A stretch of 64,000 bases of DNA, from the NCBI GenBank assembly GCA_964007475.1, contig OZ023273.1, positions 64,986,108 through 65,050,107 of the forward strand, written 5' to 3'. The position numbers were made by a program, and so were the translations under genes. The notes beneath the pieces are model-generated. The model saw nothing but the letters and a program-made list of their open reading frames with translations. It had not been told where the DNA came from and made no database searches. This DNA comes from Hybos culiciformis (taxonomy: Eukaryota > Arthropoda > Insecta > Diptera > Hybotidae). This document shows, one piece after another, positions 36,782 to 49,172 of the stretch; within the stretch, counting starts at the first letter, position 1; every line of letters begins with the position of its first letter.

Positions 36782-38416
36782 GGGGGTGGAATTATGTAAC
36801 TTTGTCGTTTTTGTGACAATCGACAATTTCAAACACGATCAATTTGTATGGACAATGAAAATTATTGCTTTGCGTATTTAATCATCATCGTCTGTTGTAT
36901 ATTATATTTTTTTCTGGCAAAAAAAGAGTTTATTTCCTCTCTTTAAGAGAAAATATATACAAAGTAAAGCTTACTTCAAGAAAAGAAGAGTGCAAATTGT
37001 AAATGTGTGGATAATAAAACTAAAAAAATTAAAAAAAAAAATTCAATAATAAGAAAGCTAGGTATTTGGCCATTAATTTCTAAATTATAATTTATAAATT
37101 AACAAGAACTACAATGTATCATGTTAAAATCTTGATTTACGATTTTATGAATGTAGGAGGTGAGAAGGGCTAATATTTAATCCTTGAATGGCAGTTTTTA
37201 AGGTGCCTTATTGAATGTGCTTTATTATAGAATTTTTTATTTTTGGGCCATTTGAATTTCATACTTTAATATTTTTATCTGACTGACCATACTTTGTTTA
37301 TTTATAAAAATAATTAAAATAAATTGTTTATTCTTAAACAATTGTTTTATTGTTATAATTTATTTTATTTTCTAATTGAAATTTAATTTTTTTAACACTA
37401 AAAATTATTTAAATTAGTTATGGCTCCTAAAACCTAAATTTTTATAAAAATTTATTATTTCCTAGATAATGATCAGAAATCAAAATTATAAAATTTGAAT
37501 TAGATACCAATGTAAATATGTATGTACATATTTCAAGATTAATTGCTTTGACTCAGCTAAAAGATGCAAAACTAAAGAAGCACATTTGATAAGTCATTCT
37601 ATTGTTATTTATCTCTTAGATAATATTGTCAAGGAAGAATATGAATATTAACACAAAATTTGACCCAAGCAGAAGTACATAGTTCTGAATAAAATATTTT
37701 AATTAAATAAATAAATTTTAATGAATTAAAATAATAGTTTAGTTTTTCCAAAATTAATGAATTGATTGAAATATTTGTTTAAAATTTATCTTTAAAATAA
37801 GTAGCTACTTTTAATAAACATGAAAGCATAATTTAAATAGATGTTAAATAAATTTTTATATGTACGAATTATAAATAAAACACAATTATGAAAAAGTGTA
37901 AAATAAGTATGTGTTCTTTTCAAAAATTTCGTAAAACCTTAAATTCATAATTTATGCGAAATTGAAGTGAACACCACACCACACACGAAATAAAAAATTT
38001 TCTATATCAATTTTCACGTTGCCATTATAAATAGGTAATGCTCCTAAAAACCTTTGTTAGTGTATGTTTTAAAATCATAAATACAGTATAAAATTTTGAG
38101 TTTGTTTACTAAATTAAAAAATTATTAAGAGAGAAAAAATGTGGTTTAATATTTAAAAAAATTCTCTACACTATATTTTTTGCTAAAACGATATTTAAAA
38201 ATTCACGATATTTTTACATGAAGCAAAAAAGTCGGATTGGTCGTGTTTGTGATCGAAGTCGACAATTTAAAAAAAAATTTTTCGTTAATTTCTGAATAAT
38301 ATTATGAGAAATGTGATTTCCACCTATTAAAATTACATGAAGCAAAAAGTCTACAATTGTTACATTTTGTGACAATTGTGGATTGTCGACCGGTGACAAT
38401 TGTTATATGATTCCAC
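36782..38416. mobile_element. Repeat element X1, about 1.6 kb, same family as X0
   Basis: Left end 'gggtggaattatgtaacttt' and right end 'gttatatgattccaccc' are imperfect inverted repeats; AGG or AGGG lies on both sides. The interior (36.9-38.2 kb) is A+T-rich without recognisable transposase. Superfamily not assigned. Confidence 0.5.
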
Positions 38417-40373
38417 CCAGGGATATTAAAACCTTTTTGGCTTTCATTCATCATTTTATCTTGGTCAATTAATTGCGTTGATGACGGGACATTTAGAAAT
38501 TTCTTTTATGAACTTACCAAAATCTTTTGAAAGGTTCAGAGAAGCACTACCGAAGACAAACGAAATATATGTACCTATATAGCAAAGCGGTAATACACAA
38601 AAATGGGTGTTGATGATCATTTTTATTGTTGATTTAATCGATTATATACTGTAAATTTTTTACCAATTTTTATGAATGAAATTACTTATGTAATTATTAT
38701 AAATAATAATTAGTTAAAAACTAATTAGAAATACTGTTGATATTTTACGAGCAATAATTTCTAGAATAGTTATATTTTTGTGCTAGAAAATTTGTTTTCT
38801 AACAGCAAACATGAAGAGATTTCTTACAAATTCTTTAGAACGTAAGGCTATTTTGAAAATAAATTCATCAATTATAATAAAATCGTTTTCTTAATGATGA
38901 TTTTTTTTTCTTTACTATAATGAATTTGAAAATTTATTTAGATCAGTAACTTACAATGTTACAAATGTGTAGTATGTAGTATGAAGCTATTTTCCTACAT
39001 TTCGATCCCAGATATAAATGTCGACGTCAATTTTAAAATTTTAAAGTATTATCCGCTGCCGCCGTCGCTAAAATGTTTTTTTTTTTTTTTTGTGGGGGCC
39101 CCGACCTTCAAAGTAAAAAGTGGAAGCTAAAAATCAAAAAAAAAAAATTTCTGAACAATTTCTTTACAAAAATTGTCTAAAATAGCAAGAGACATAGTAG
39201 GTATATTATATTAATTTGGACGCGGAATTCTTTGTACTATACTTTAAAACATTTAAACAAAATTCAGAAATAAGTTTTTCGAGTTTAAAGTAAAATAACA
39301 TGAAAAATATGGATTAATTGTTACTCTAATCTTTCTTTTTTTTTTACCTTTTTTTAATTTGAATAGGTATATATATATTTTATATTATAAATCGACTAAT
39401 TTTAGTCAAAAAACTTTTTTGTTCCGTGGACGATCAATTAAATATGGGTCATATGTTCCCGTATCGGAAAGCCATTACAAGAATACAACAAATATTTCTC
39501 ACTCTTTGGCATTACAATAAACAAATATAAGTAGATGTTTAATTTATCTGTTTTCAATTAATATTAACAAATGCATAAACTTTTTTTTATATATAAGATT
39601 CTAATCGAAATAAAAAATTCTTCTGTGAAGGCAAGACAATGTTTTATCGGATCAGCTAGTACAAAATAAATTTTAAAAATCTTAAAATTAGATTTATATT
39701 TTTTTATTAATTTTATTTTCTTGGTCAGGATTAGGTTACTTTACTTATTATTTTAAATATATATAAAATAAAATAGGAAATAATTTTTTTTAATTAAACT
39801 TGTTGCTATTTATTTTTTTTTTAATTAAACGAATTGTTGCTATTTCTATAATATTATATAAATTATTTATTTTCAGGCCTTGTCTGATTGCCTTTTTGAT
39901 GATAAATTGAATTTTTACATTAAATCAATATTTCTTCCATGGTGCCATTTTTTTACCAAACAACATTTTCCCAATCATTTCATCAAATTTAAAATCAAAA
40001 TAAAAAATTTGTTATTAAATCTTTCATTTCATTTTTAAAAAACGAGTGATTTAAAATTGCAATATTTTTTAATAAAACTTAATAAATATAGTTTTAAATA
40101 AATAAATAAAAAAAATAATAATTAATAACGAAATTTGAAAAAAAAAAAAATAAAACCTAATTTTAAATAAATTTATTAAATTTGCTTAAAACTTAAAATA
40201 CAAAGAAAATAATTAAAAACAAAAAAATAAAAGAAAATATTAATTAATTTACATATTTAGAAAATAATTCCGTGTCAAAAAAAAAAAGGAAAATATTTAA
40301 AAATTTTAGCAATTTTTAAATTCAAAAAAAGATAATTAAAAGTAAAAACAAAAGTAAATAGTATATATAGGGC
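38417..40373. other. Upstream region and likely 5' UTR of Axin
   Basis: No coding exon was recognised. A good acceptor (TTATTTTCAG) ends at 39876 and could start a 5' untranslated exon running to the Axin ATG at 40374. 'cggatcagctagtac' near 39648 resembles a Helitron-type 3' end. Confidence 0.3.
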
Positions 40374-43300
40374 ATGAGCCAAACGCCTAGCAGCTCCAAA
40401 AACGATGATAATGAAGGTAGTGGACCACGACCAAGACCACCTGGACAAGAAAGTCGAACAACTAAGGTATGAATAATATTAATAAATTTGTTTATAATAT
40501 TTTCCTTCTATTAATTGTAGCTAAATCCATACTCAATCAGTTGTTATATCTAGCTAGATATACATGGAGCAGATTTAGTTTTGAGTTTGCAGAACTAGTC
40601 GAATGGTATTTGAGATTAAATTAATTTTACTGATTGTACGAATTTTAATTTCAAAAGAGGGTTTTCTTTTAATATTTTTGTCTTTCCAATTTAATATAAT
40701 TTAAAAAAAAAAGTTATATTACGTGTACGACCTACATAAAAAAATTATTATATTATAAATAATTAATTCGAAATACCTACATATTTCGAAAATTTCCCAT
40801 AAATATTTATTTTACGTACGTGATGGAACTAGATTTACTTTTAAAATTTAATTTTTACTTTTTTTTTTATATAATTAGTATTCACATTTAAATGATTATT
40901 AAAGTAATAAAATTTATTAATTAATTTAGATGACCGAAGGGGTCTCGGAATCATCATCTATTCGCAATTCACCTCCATGGTGTCATTGGGCTCGTAATTT
41001 ATCAAATTTATTAGAAGATGCTGATGGGGTTAAACTACTGATTAAATATGTTGGGGAAGAGAATCCTATGTACAATGATACCTTAAATTTTTATTTTGCA
41101 TGTGAAGGATTAAAGCAACAAACTGATCCTGGAAAAATTAAACCAATAATTGGTGCTATTTATAGGTAAAAGATTTTATTTAATACATTATTATTATTTT
41201 TGTTTTTAATTGATGTTATTATGGTGACTAAATTATTCCGTACTTATTATGTATACTCTTATCTTATTTGCACAAAATATAATTTTTTTTTTATTATTTT
41301 CTTTTAACTAGGAAATATCTTAGAAAAGATTACCAAATAAAAATAAGCGATAATTTCCGTCAAAAAATTAAAACCGGCCTAAAAAGTGAAACACAACTTC
41401 ATTCAAACATTTTTGATTCAATACAAAAAGATGTTGAGAAAACAATTCGAGATTCAATTTTCCCAAATTTTTTATCTTCCGAGATTTATCTTAAATATGT
41501 TAGAGAAATGTCTCAGCTTGCCGAACGCCATAGTGGCAGCTCAGGTGCAAGTAGTATTAGTGGAGGAGCTGAAGCAGTAACTTGTTCTTCTATAGTAGCG
41601 ACAACTTTAAGTAATATATTGTCAACAACAGCGCCGTCAATAGTAGCAGGAACTTCTAGTGGTGCTGCAGCGACTGGAAGTTTTTATGGTCCATCTACAT
41701 CAGCTAGTTCAAGTGGTTCAATTAGTGCAACTGATACATTGCCGCGGAGCACAACCTTGCCAACTTTACATGAAGATTCTGAGTTATCAGTGTGTGATAA
41801 TTTTGAAAATTTCAAAGTCAGCGATACTCGAATAGCTGGTGGCGGTAATTGTAGTGACATATCAAGGAGATTAACTAGAGAATTGTTATTAGCAACACAA
41901 AATCGTAGGCTAGAAATTAGACCGCCTGGGTAAGATTTATTCATTTTGAACTTTAAATTTTTTCTTGTATTTTGTGAATAAATTGGTCAGTTTTATATTT
42001 TATAAATTTTAAAATTGACAATAATTTTATATAAAAATCATTTCATTTTAAAATAAATTGCATAATCAATTTAAATATCATTATATCAATTCAATTTATT
42101 ATTTTTAAATTTACCATGAATTTTTATTCGAAAAAGATATTTTTCATCTATGCATAATATTAAAATTAAAACACATTTTATTTCTGGCACAATTTTTTCG
42201 GAATAAAGCCTAACTTCAAGACTTGAGATAACTTGACCTCCGAATCAATATTTTTTATAAATAATGTAATTTCAATTCGTGATCAAATGAATATAAAAAT
42301 AAAATAGGTATGTCTTTGAGCTTTTACTCATTATCCATTATCTATGAGAAAGAATTATACAAAAATGTTTCATTATTTTTATTGAAAAGATATTTGATTT
42401 CATATAAATACTTTATTTGAATTCTAGCTAATATTTAATATATTTAACTTGGTACAATGAATTGATATTTTAAAATGATTAAAAAATAAATATGGCTTGA
42501 TTTTTTATATAATTTTATTTGTGTTCTTATTTATTTTTTATATATTATTAATTTTGGTTATTATTTTTTTAATCATACGTTTAAAAATCCTTTATTATTC
42601 CGAATGAATCCCTTAACTATATCCAACTTCAACCTTCTGTAACTTTAAAATTTTGTGTGTAAAATATAATTGTTTATATGTGTTGTTATATAAAAATAAA
42701 TAAAAAATTTGTGTTATGTGTTAATTTTTGAGTAAATTAAAAATTATATATATAATATATAAAAATGTAAAATTTGAATTACACAAAAACAATATCTACC
42801 AAAATCCTGCATGGTTTAAAAATCCATATCCTTTCTTAAATATTTCCTTACAATAAAAAACTATATAAACATCATCAAAATAAAATTAAACAAAATTACA
42901 CAAAATCATCTGAACACAATCATTCCGCATGTTTAGTGCACATGGCTATTTTTCGAAGCCGAATCTATCAGCGTCATATAATCCATGTTCCCGAGTTGAC
43001 TCGGAACGTGCTAGCGTTAGTTCAGGTGGACGAACTGATTCCGATACGATGTCAATGTCAAGTTGCTCAAAGTAAGTTTATTTATTTTTTGTTTATTTTT
43101 TTTTTATATATATTTATATTTATAGTTTAAATAATTTAAATTATTTTTACGTTTTATAATTATTTAATTTAATTATTTTATTTTAAACGTGAACATAATA
43201 AACTTACGCAGACCAAGAAGAGAACTTCTAGTTTTCGTTTTATTTCAAACTATAAATATTTTCTCATAAATACGCTACCAATTAGGATTAAATTAATATT

Positions 43301-46300
43301 ATATAAATGCAATTAAATTTTTATGTTTCAAGAAGGACCATTATAAGGAAAATAAGTGAAAAGAAGTGAAATTTCCAATCAATTCTTAACTTCGAATTTA
43401 ATATTACATTTCAATTAAGGTTGTTAAAAAAATCCTATGTGACTAAAATAATATCATCCGATAAATATTTTTTAATTTTTTTCTTAATGAGAAATTCTGG
43501 TTTGATCATTTTCAAACACTATCGCGATAAATCATATGGACTAAATATTTCATCCTTGACAGATTTCAATGTATTTATAATATTTACTATTAAATTATGT
43601 AGTAAACCGTTTAATAGTAAAAAATATAAATAGGATAAATTTAATAATTTAAATAACATAAATATGTACATTGTACAAGGTTGCAGGTGTGTAAAGGCAA
43701 TAAAAAAATCAGATGGTGTTGCTTATAAAAACCTATTTGCAAACAGTCAAAGGCTAGTTATAGTAGTCATCAATATTGCATTTTTTCTTTAACAAAATGT
43801 TCATGTTTTAATTTACGCTTTTTTGTATGTTTTTTTTTCGTTTGGAAGCAATAGCTTTGAAAATTTCTCATTTTAATTTTATTTCATCAATTATTTACAA
43901 TTTTTCCCAAAAGGCTTTTTATTTGTTTTTTTTTTTTTTTGTTGCAAATTAATTTAAAAGTCCAGACTAATTAAATAAGGCCAAACAGATCTTATTTCAC
44001 ATTCACCTGAATGTGAAATAAAGTCGTAAGTCCGTATTTGTCAATTAAAATATTGAAATGCTAATAAAGAGAGACTTTTAAATTGAAAAAAAAGTAAATT
44101 TATATTTTATATATTTTTTTCCTGTGTACCTACGACATTTGACAAGAGATGATTATGAAACACTAGGTAAGACGCTTAGTTATCAGCCTCGCGTACAAGT
44201 GTCGATTCCTCGATAAAATAAATGCGTTATATTAAATTTAATGCACAGTCAAATACCACTTGGTTGAGTTGTGTTATCCCATCTCCCTACCAATCTAAAT
44301 AAAGCTAAGGTTGAAATTATTGGTGCATGGAGAAATAAAGAAACCTTTTCGACAGTTGACAAGCGGTTTGCTATAGGTTTAAGGGTTCTTATCGTCGTTT
44401 TTGTAGAACATTAATAGCTTTAATTATCTTATTTCCTGAATTTAAAATTCTCTAATAAAATTGATAAAAATGCATGTTTGCATTAATTTTTATCATATCC
44501 GGGGCTAAATAAGCTAATTTATAAGCTCTAAACAAAAATTTTTTGTACAGTTTTGTTGAAATGTACGCATAATTTTTTCTAACACTAATTTTTATTATAA
44601 AAAGAAAAGAAAATTTGAATTATTTTTTCTTCCGTTGCTGATGGGTTGTTTAACATAATACGAACATCGCTTCTTTAGTTTTATAAATATTCTAACTGTG
44701 TATAAAAGCATACTAAAAATATACTGAAATCAATTAAAAAAATCATTTTTTAATCCTTTTTTTTTAGGGATGGTCGACCTTATATTCAAAAAAGAAATAA
44801 CAATTCAGAGAGTAAAGCAATTAGACAAAGTGCTAATATGAACAAAGAAGCGACTAATTTGAATTGTCAAGTAAGTAAGACCTACCTACTACATTTTCAA
44901 TTAATTAATGTAAAACGAACAAAAATGAAAATAAAGGGTGGTCCAATTCAAGTTTTCATTATCAATAATTTTTGCTCTCTTTATGGTGACATGGGAAAAG
45001 TTATATCTGTTTTTTCTAAGTCTAAAGAATCTAAAATTTGCAATATCGTTTGAATGGAAGATGGGATCAGATGGATGCCGCACCACACATCAATCAATAG
45101 GGGCGATTTACAAGAATTTTTCTAATATTTGATTCGAGTGGATAGATGTGTTTCTATTGAAAAATTATATTCGAGATGATTAAAAAGCCGGAATGATACT
45201 GAAATTAAAGAATTTTGTGAGACTCATAAAAAAGACTTAATGAGAGCTTGTCCAAGCAATTTACAAAATATTAATCGTACAGATAAAACATTTACGTTGG
45301 ATAAATAAAAAATATTTTCGAAAAATTATTTAAATCTATTTGGCTGAAAAGTATGTTGCATCTTGCATAAAAGCCAGAAAAACTTTTGGACCACCACTTG
45401 AGTGTGATAAGGACGATATCTGAAAGATCTTCACAATAAATATTTCAAATATTTTGTTTATTATTATGTCATATAATATGATTTTATATGTATGTATTAG
45501 TATAATATACATACTTTTATTATTATATTACATAATATCATATTTTTGTGTCTATAAAATTATGTAATATAATTTATTATGTTTATAATATGAGTAACAT
45601 GTGGGTATAAAATAATGTGAAAATGGAAAAGATGATTTTTTATTTATTGAAACTCATTGAAATTTATGTTTTATGTTATTTTTTTATTTTTATTTACTTA
45701 TTTATTTATTTAACTTTACAAAAAATACATTCAAGTAAGATACAATCTTTTTAATTTATGAATGTTTTGTTACAAAAACTATGTTACTAAAATAAAGTTT
45801 CAAAACTTTCAAATATAACTTTAAATTAGGAAATAAAATTAGAATAAATAAGACTACAACTAAAAACCTAAATTACATTCTAATGAATTTTAATAAAACC
45901 TACCTATTATGTCTAATAAATTCATATTTTTTTTAGTTCATTCCAAGACCTGATCGAATCGGTACCGAAAATCGTCCTTTTAAAGCACAAGATCTAATGA
46001 AAATATTAATACCAAAGCTCGAAGCAGTTAAACGACAGCAAGAGTTAGAGGAACGTCTGAGACCTGAAGTAAGTTTCGATTAGCTCATATTTTTAATCTA
46101 AAAAAAAAAAGAATGAAGTTTTTCTTATGTTTGTATTTTTTAACAAGATTATTATATTTATTATCAACAAAATTAAAAATAAAAAAACAAAAAAATAATG
46201 TTGTTATTGTAAGGAAAATTTCTTTTTTCATATCTTAAAATTGTAGATTCTACTAGTTAAATTGTAAAAATTATAACACTAAATATTTAATTTAATATTT

Positions 46301-47792
46301 ATAATACACCCATCCCCTATTTGCATGTTCTTAAAAAACCCGTGCCAATCGAAGTGCGACTTTTAAATCAATTTCTATAATTGATCGCTTTTCCCCCATA
46401 ATCGCTGATATGTTCCTTCTTATATATAATCATACAGAACTCTGTATACTTGAAGTATTTGTGTTGAAGGGTGTTGGAATTAGATAAATATAAATTGCAC
46501 ACGTACACGACACGTTATTTTGAATCAGTTACAAGAAATTGTGATAGTAAACATTATTAAATTTATTAATTATTTCATTTCTAATAAAAACTTAAATAAA
46601 TTTAATAATTTGAAAACAAATATAATTTTTTAGAGAGAATTACAACCAGCTAGTTTTGGTGGTAGCGTTGGATTTCCAAGTGGTCGTGAAATATGTGAAG
46701 CTATACGAAAACTTGCACCAGAAGAAGATAATGATCAAGACATTCTTGATCAACATGTTTCCCGAGTTTTTGAAACTCCTCATAGGTCACCTTACAGATC
46801 ACCGGGTACAATGTCACCTCGACCACCTCTGCCATCTCGACGTCGTACAACGACACAAGATTCTGGTATGCTGAGTGATACACCATCAAGTAAGTATTTA
46901 CTGCTTTAATATAAACGAATAATTAATATATGTAAATTTGTATAGGTCACTCAATGCGCCATTCAAAATCGATGCCTGAACATAGTTCCTCAACGAAGAG
47001 GCTGACAAATAAATGGCCTTCGATGAATACAGATAGTGGTATTAGTTTATTCTCTGCAGATACAACTATTAAATATAAAGATACGGGGTAAGTGTTACAA
47101 GCACATATTAAATATTTTGACTTTGATGAGAAATAATTTTATTTTACTTTAGTTCAAGACCAGGATCGAGTATGGTGTGTCAACAGGAAGATAACAGACG
47201 ATCTCGTCGATACCAACAAACCGCTAGTAGTTCCGTTCAAGTAATTCAACCATCATTTAGTAGTAGTAGCAGTGGTAGCAGTTCACTTCATCAACCACCT
47301 CCATTACCAATGCCTCAATATCAACAACAGCCACCTCCATTACCAGCCAAGCCCCAAGAAACGACTACGGTTTTAATAACTTTTGGTGATGAGGAAATTC
47401 CTTACAGAACGAAAATCCCAGGAACACAGCCAACTTTAAAATTGTTTAAAGAATATCTTCCGAAAAAAGGAGGAAATTTCAGGTTAGAAATCTATTTCAA
47501 TAAATTTTAAAATATATTATATAACTTTTGAATTTATTAATAGATAAATAAATAAAATAATGAAATATAAATCACTTAAAAATAATAATTTTCTTGATAT
47601 AAAATCTAATCATGTACATTTAATTTCCTTCATTATATAAATCCTATTTAAAATTATTCTTTTAGGTATTTCTTCAAAACACATTGTGAAGATCCGGATA
47701 GTCCTGTAATTCAAGAGGAAATTGTGAATGATTCTGATATTTTACCATTATTTGAGGGTAAAGTAATGGGTCTTGTTAAGCCATCCGATTAA
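40374..47792 (+). CDS. Axin: Axin, Wnt destruction-complex scaffold
   Basis: Axin assembles APC, GSK3, CK1 and beta-catenin so that beta-catenin is phosphorylated and destroyed when Wnt is absent. Ten coding exons: 40374-40466, 40930-41165, 41312-41929, 42937-43071, 44768-44870, 45937-46068, 46634-46889, 46946-47087, 47153-47482, 47666-47792. All introns are GT-AG and phases agree, giving 2172 nt and 723 aa. Residues 19-24 (RPRPPG) fit the tankyrase-binding motif R-x-x-P-x-G. RGS domain, about 45-176 ([11 protein letters not shown] to [10 protein letters not shown]), binds APC. GSK3-binding helix about 409-427 ([18 protein letters not shown]). Beta-catenin-binding segment 475-488 ([14 protein letters not shown]). 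C-terminal DIX domain about 643-720 ([15 protein letters not shown] to the end), for head-to-tail polymerisation with Dishevelled. A Ser/Thr/Ala-rich linker follows RGS. An in-frame TAG at 40368-40370 fixes the start. AATAAA at 48040 and 48058. Confidence 0.96.
43072..44767 (+). other. Axin intron 4, no gene
   Basis: A 1.7-kb intron. A short hairpin ('tatttcacattca' / 'tgaatgtgaaata', about 43993-44020) is the only structure seen. Frame 43421-43633 is unrecognised. Confidence 0.5.
45180..45308 (+). pseudogene. Possible decayed coding fragment in Axin intron 5
   Basis: A 42-codon open stretch ending at TAA 45306-45308 has varied amino-acid composition (for example [20 protein letters not shown]) unlike the flanking A/T filler, and the 130 bases before it (45050-45180) are also G+C-richer. 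It has no recognisable domain and no splice sites joining it to Axin, so it is probably a relic of a mobile element or retrocopy. Confidence 0.2.
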
Positions 47793-48039
47793 TTTATTAT
47801 TTAAAAATAGTTTTAAAAAACTCACAAAAAAAAACAAACTAATTAATGAGTAATCAAAAAAAATAGTCATTTTTATTTAATTTAAATTAATATTATATTT
47901 TAATAATATTAGCTTTTAGGAATGAAAATATTTGTGAAAATAATATTTTTAAAGTAATTTTTTTACATCAAACGAAAAACATATTTATATTAATTAAAAT
48001 TAAATTTGACAAATTATTTATAATTTAATTTTTTTTTTT

Positions 48040-48063
48040 AATAAAATGACTGCCTGCAATAAA
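48040..48063 (+). promoter_or_regulatory. Axin polyadenylation signals
   Basis: Two AATAAA hexamers at 48040-48045 and 48058-48063, about 250 bases beyond the Axin stop codon. Confidence 0.5.
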
Positions 48064-48264
48064 ATTATTTTAATGTATAAATATTTTTATTCAAATAATA
48101 AATAATTCAATAAAATTATAATTAATTTCTCAACTTAATAATTAAGGAATCGAAAATTCATTAAATTTTAAATTAATTTAGAACAAAAAATATATAATTC
48201 CAATTGAGTTTGTTGAATAAAAAACTCTCACATGGAAGAATCAAGGTTCTGAAGTAAACAACAC

Positions 48265-49165
48265 CATTGACTTCTCTATATAAAGACTACACATAGAAAT
48301 TTTTATCTGTCAAATGGTTCGACCAAAATAAATGTACACTGTAAGAAAAAAACTTATTACTTTCTAAAAAAAAATTAAAATTTTATAATATGAAAAATAT
48401 AAATAATTTTAAAAACAGAAAGACCTATCATTTACAAAAAAAAAGTAAGAAGGTAAACTAATTAAACTTAAAGCATCAGCGATAGATTGGCGGCTTTGTT
48501 ATTTCGATAGTGAAAGCTAAGGCCTAGGTGTCAAAAATAATAATAAAAAAACTAAAAGCCTTCAAAATGACCAATTATGAATAAAACAACATTTAAACAA
48601 TGAAAATAAAATTTTATTCAAATTCACAAAATTAATCAGAATTAAACTAAACTTATAGTCGTATTCCCTTTGGTACTGTGCGGAATTGGACCCACATCCA
48701 AGCACACAGCACACTCGTTTTCGAACATGCTTCTTTGCTGTAAAATTTAATATTTAGATTTAAAAAAAATCTTATTTAAATTTTACCTTTTGGGTAGTCC
48801 AAATTTAATTAATTTTTTTTCATTATATCTTAATTTTCGACTGCTCGCCTTATTTTGCCCGTTACTGTAGAAAAAAAAAAATTTGAGCAGAGGTCTCCCC
48901 TATCAAACGGTTTTTAAATTCGCTTCTTTTGTAATGCCAAAAATATTACGAATTTTATGCATATTCCGTAATATTTTTGGCAATTTTTTTTTTACTAAAA
49001 AATAAAAAAAATATTAATAAAAATTTATACATACATGTTAAATGGATAATCCTTGTTTTTCATATAAAAAAAAAAGATTTTTAAAAATAAAAATAAATAA
49101 AAGCTTATTCGACCTTAATACATAGACAAATTTGATGTTTCGTCTTTTATATAGAGAAGTCAGTG
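48265..49165 (-). mobile_element. 901-bp TIR element, 7-bp target duplication
   Basis: The left end CATTGACTTCTCTATATAAA and the reverse complement of the right end CACTGACTTCTCTATATAAA are near-identical inverted repeats, flanked by a perfect 7-bp direct repeat ACAACAC (48258-48264, 49166-49172). Each end carries a TATATAAA box. On the minus strand an apparent small intron lies between two open segments: a splice acceptor after a poly-T run before about 48868, donor AAAG/GTAAAA near 48788, acceptor TTTTACAG near 48740. The downstream segment is locally G+C-rich with clustered cysteines and an AATAAA follows. P-like or hAT-like origin is possible; no transposase core is seen. Confidence 0.7.
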
Positions 49166-49172
49166 ACAACAC

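Noticed and set aside
41508..41933. Separate 141-aa gene starting MSQLAERHS
   Set aside because: It is the second part of Axin exon 3, which continues the RGS domain in the same frame from 41312.
41684..41944. Antisense 86-codon frame in Axin exon 3
   Set aside because: It is the shadow of the Ser/Ala-rich Axin linker on the other strand.
43990..44020. Hairpin in Axin intron 4
   Set aside because: A 12-bp A/T-rich stem is expected by chance in this sequence.
48932..48982. Hairpin 'gccaaaaatattacg' / 'cgtaatatttttggc' as a microRNA
   Set aside because: The stem is only about 16 bp and lies inside a transposon; too short for a miRNA precursor.
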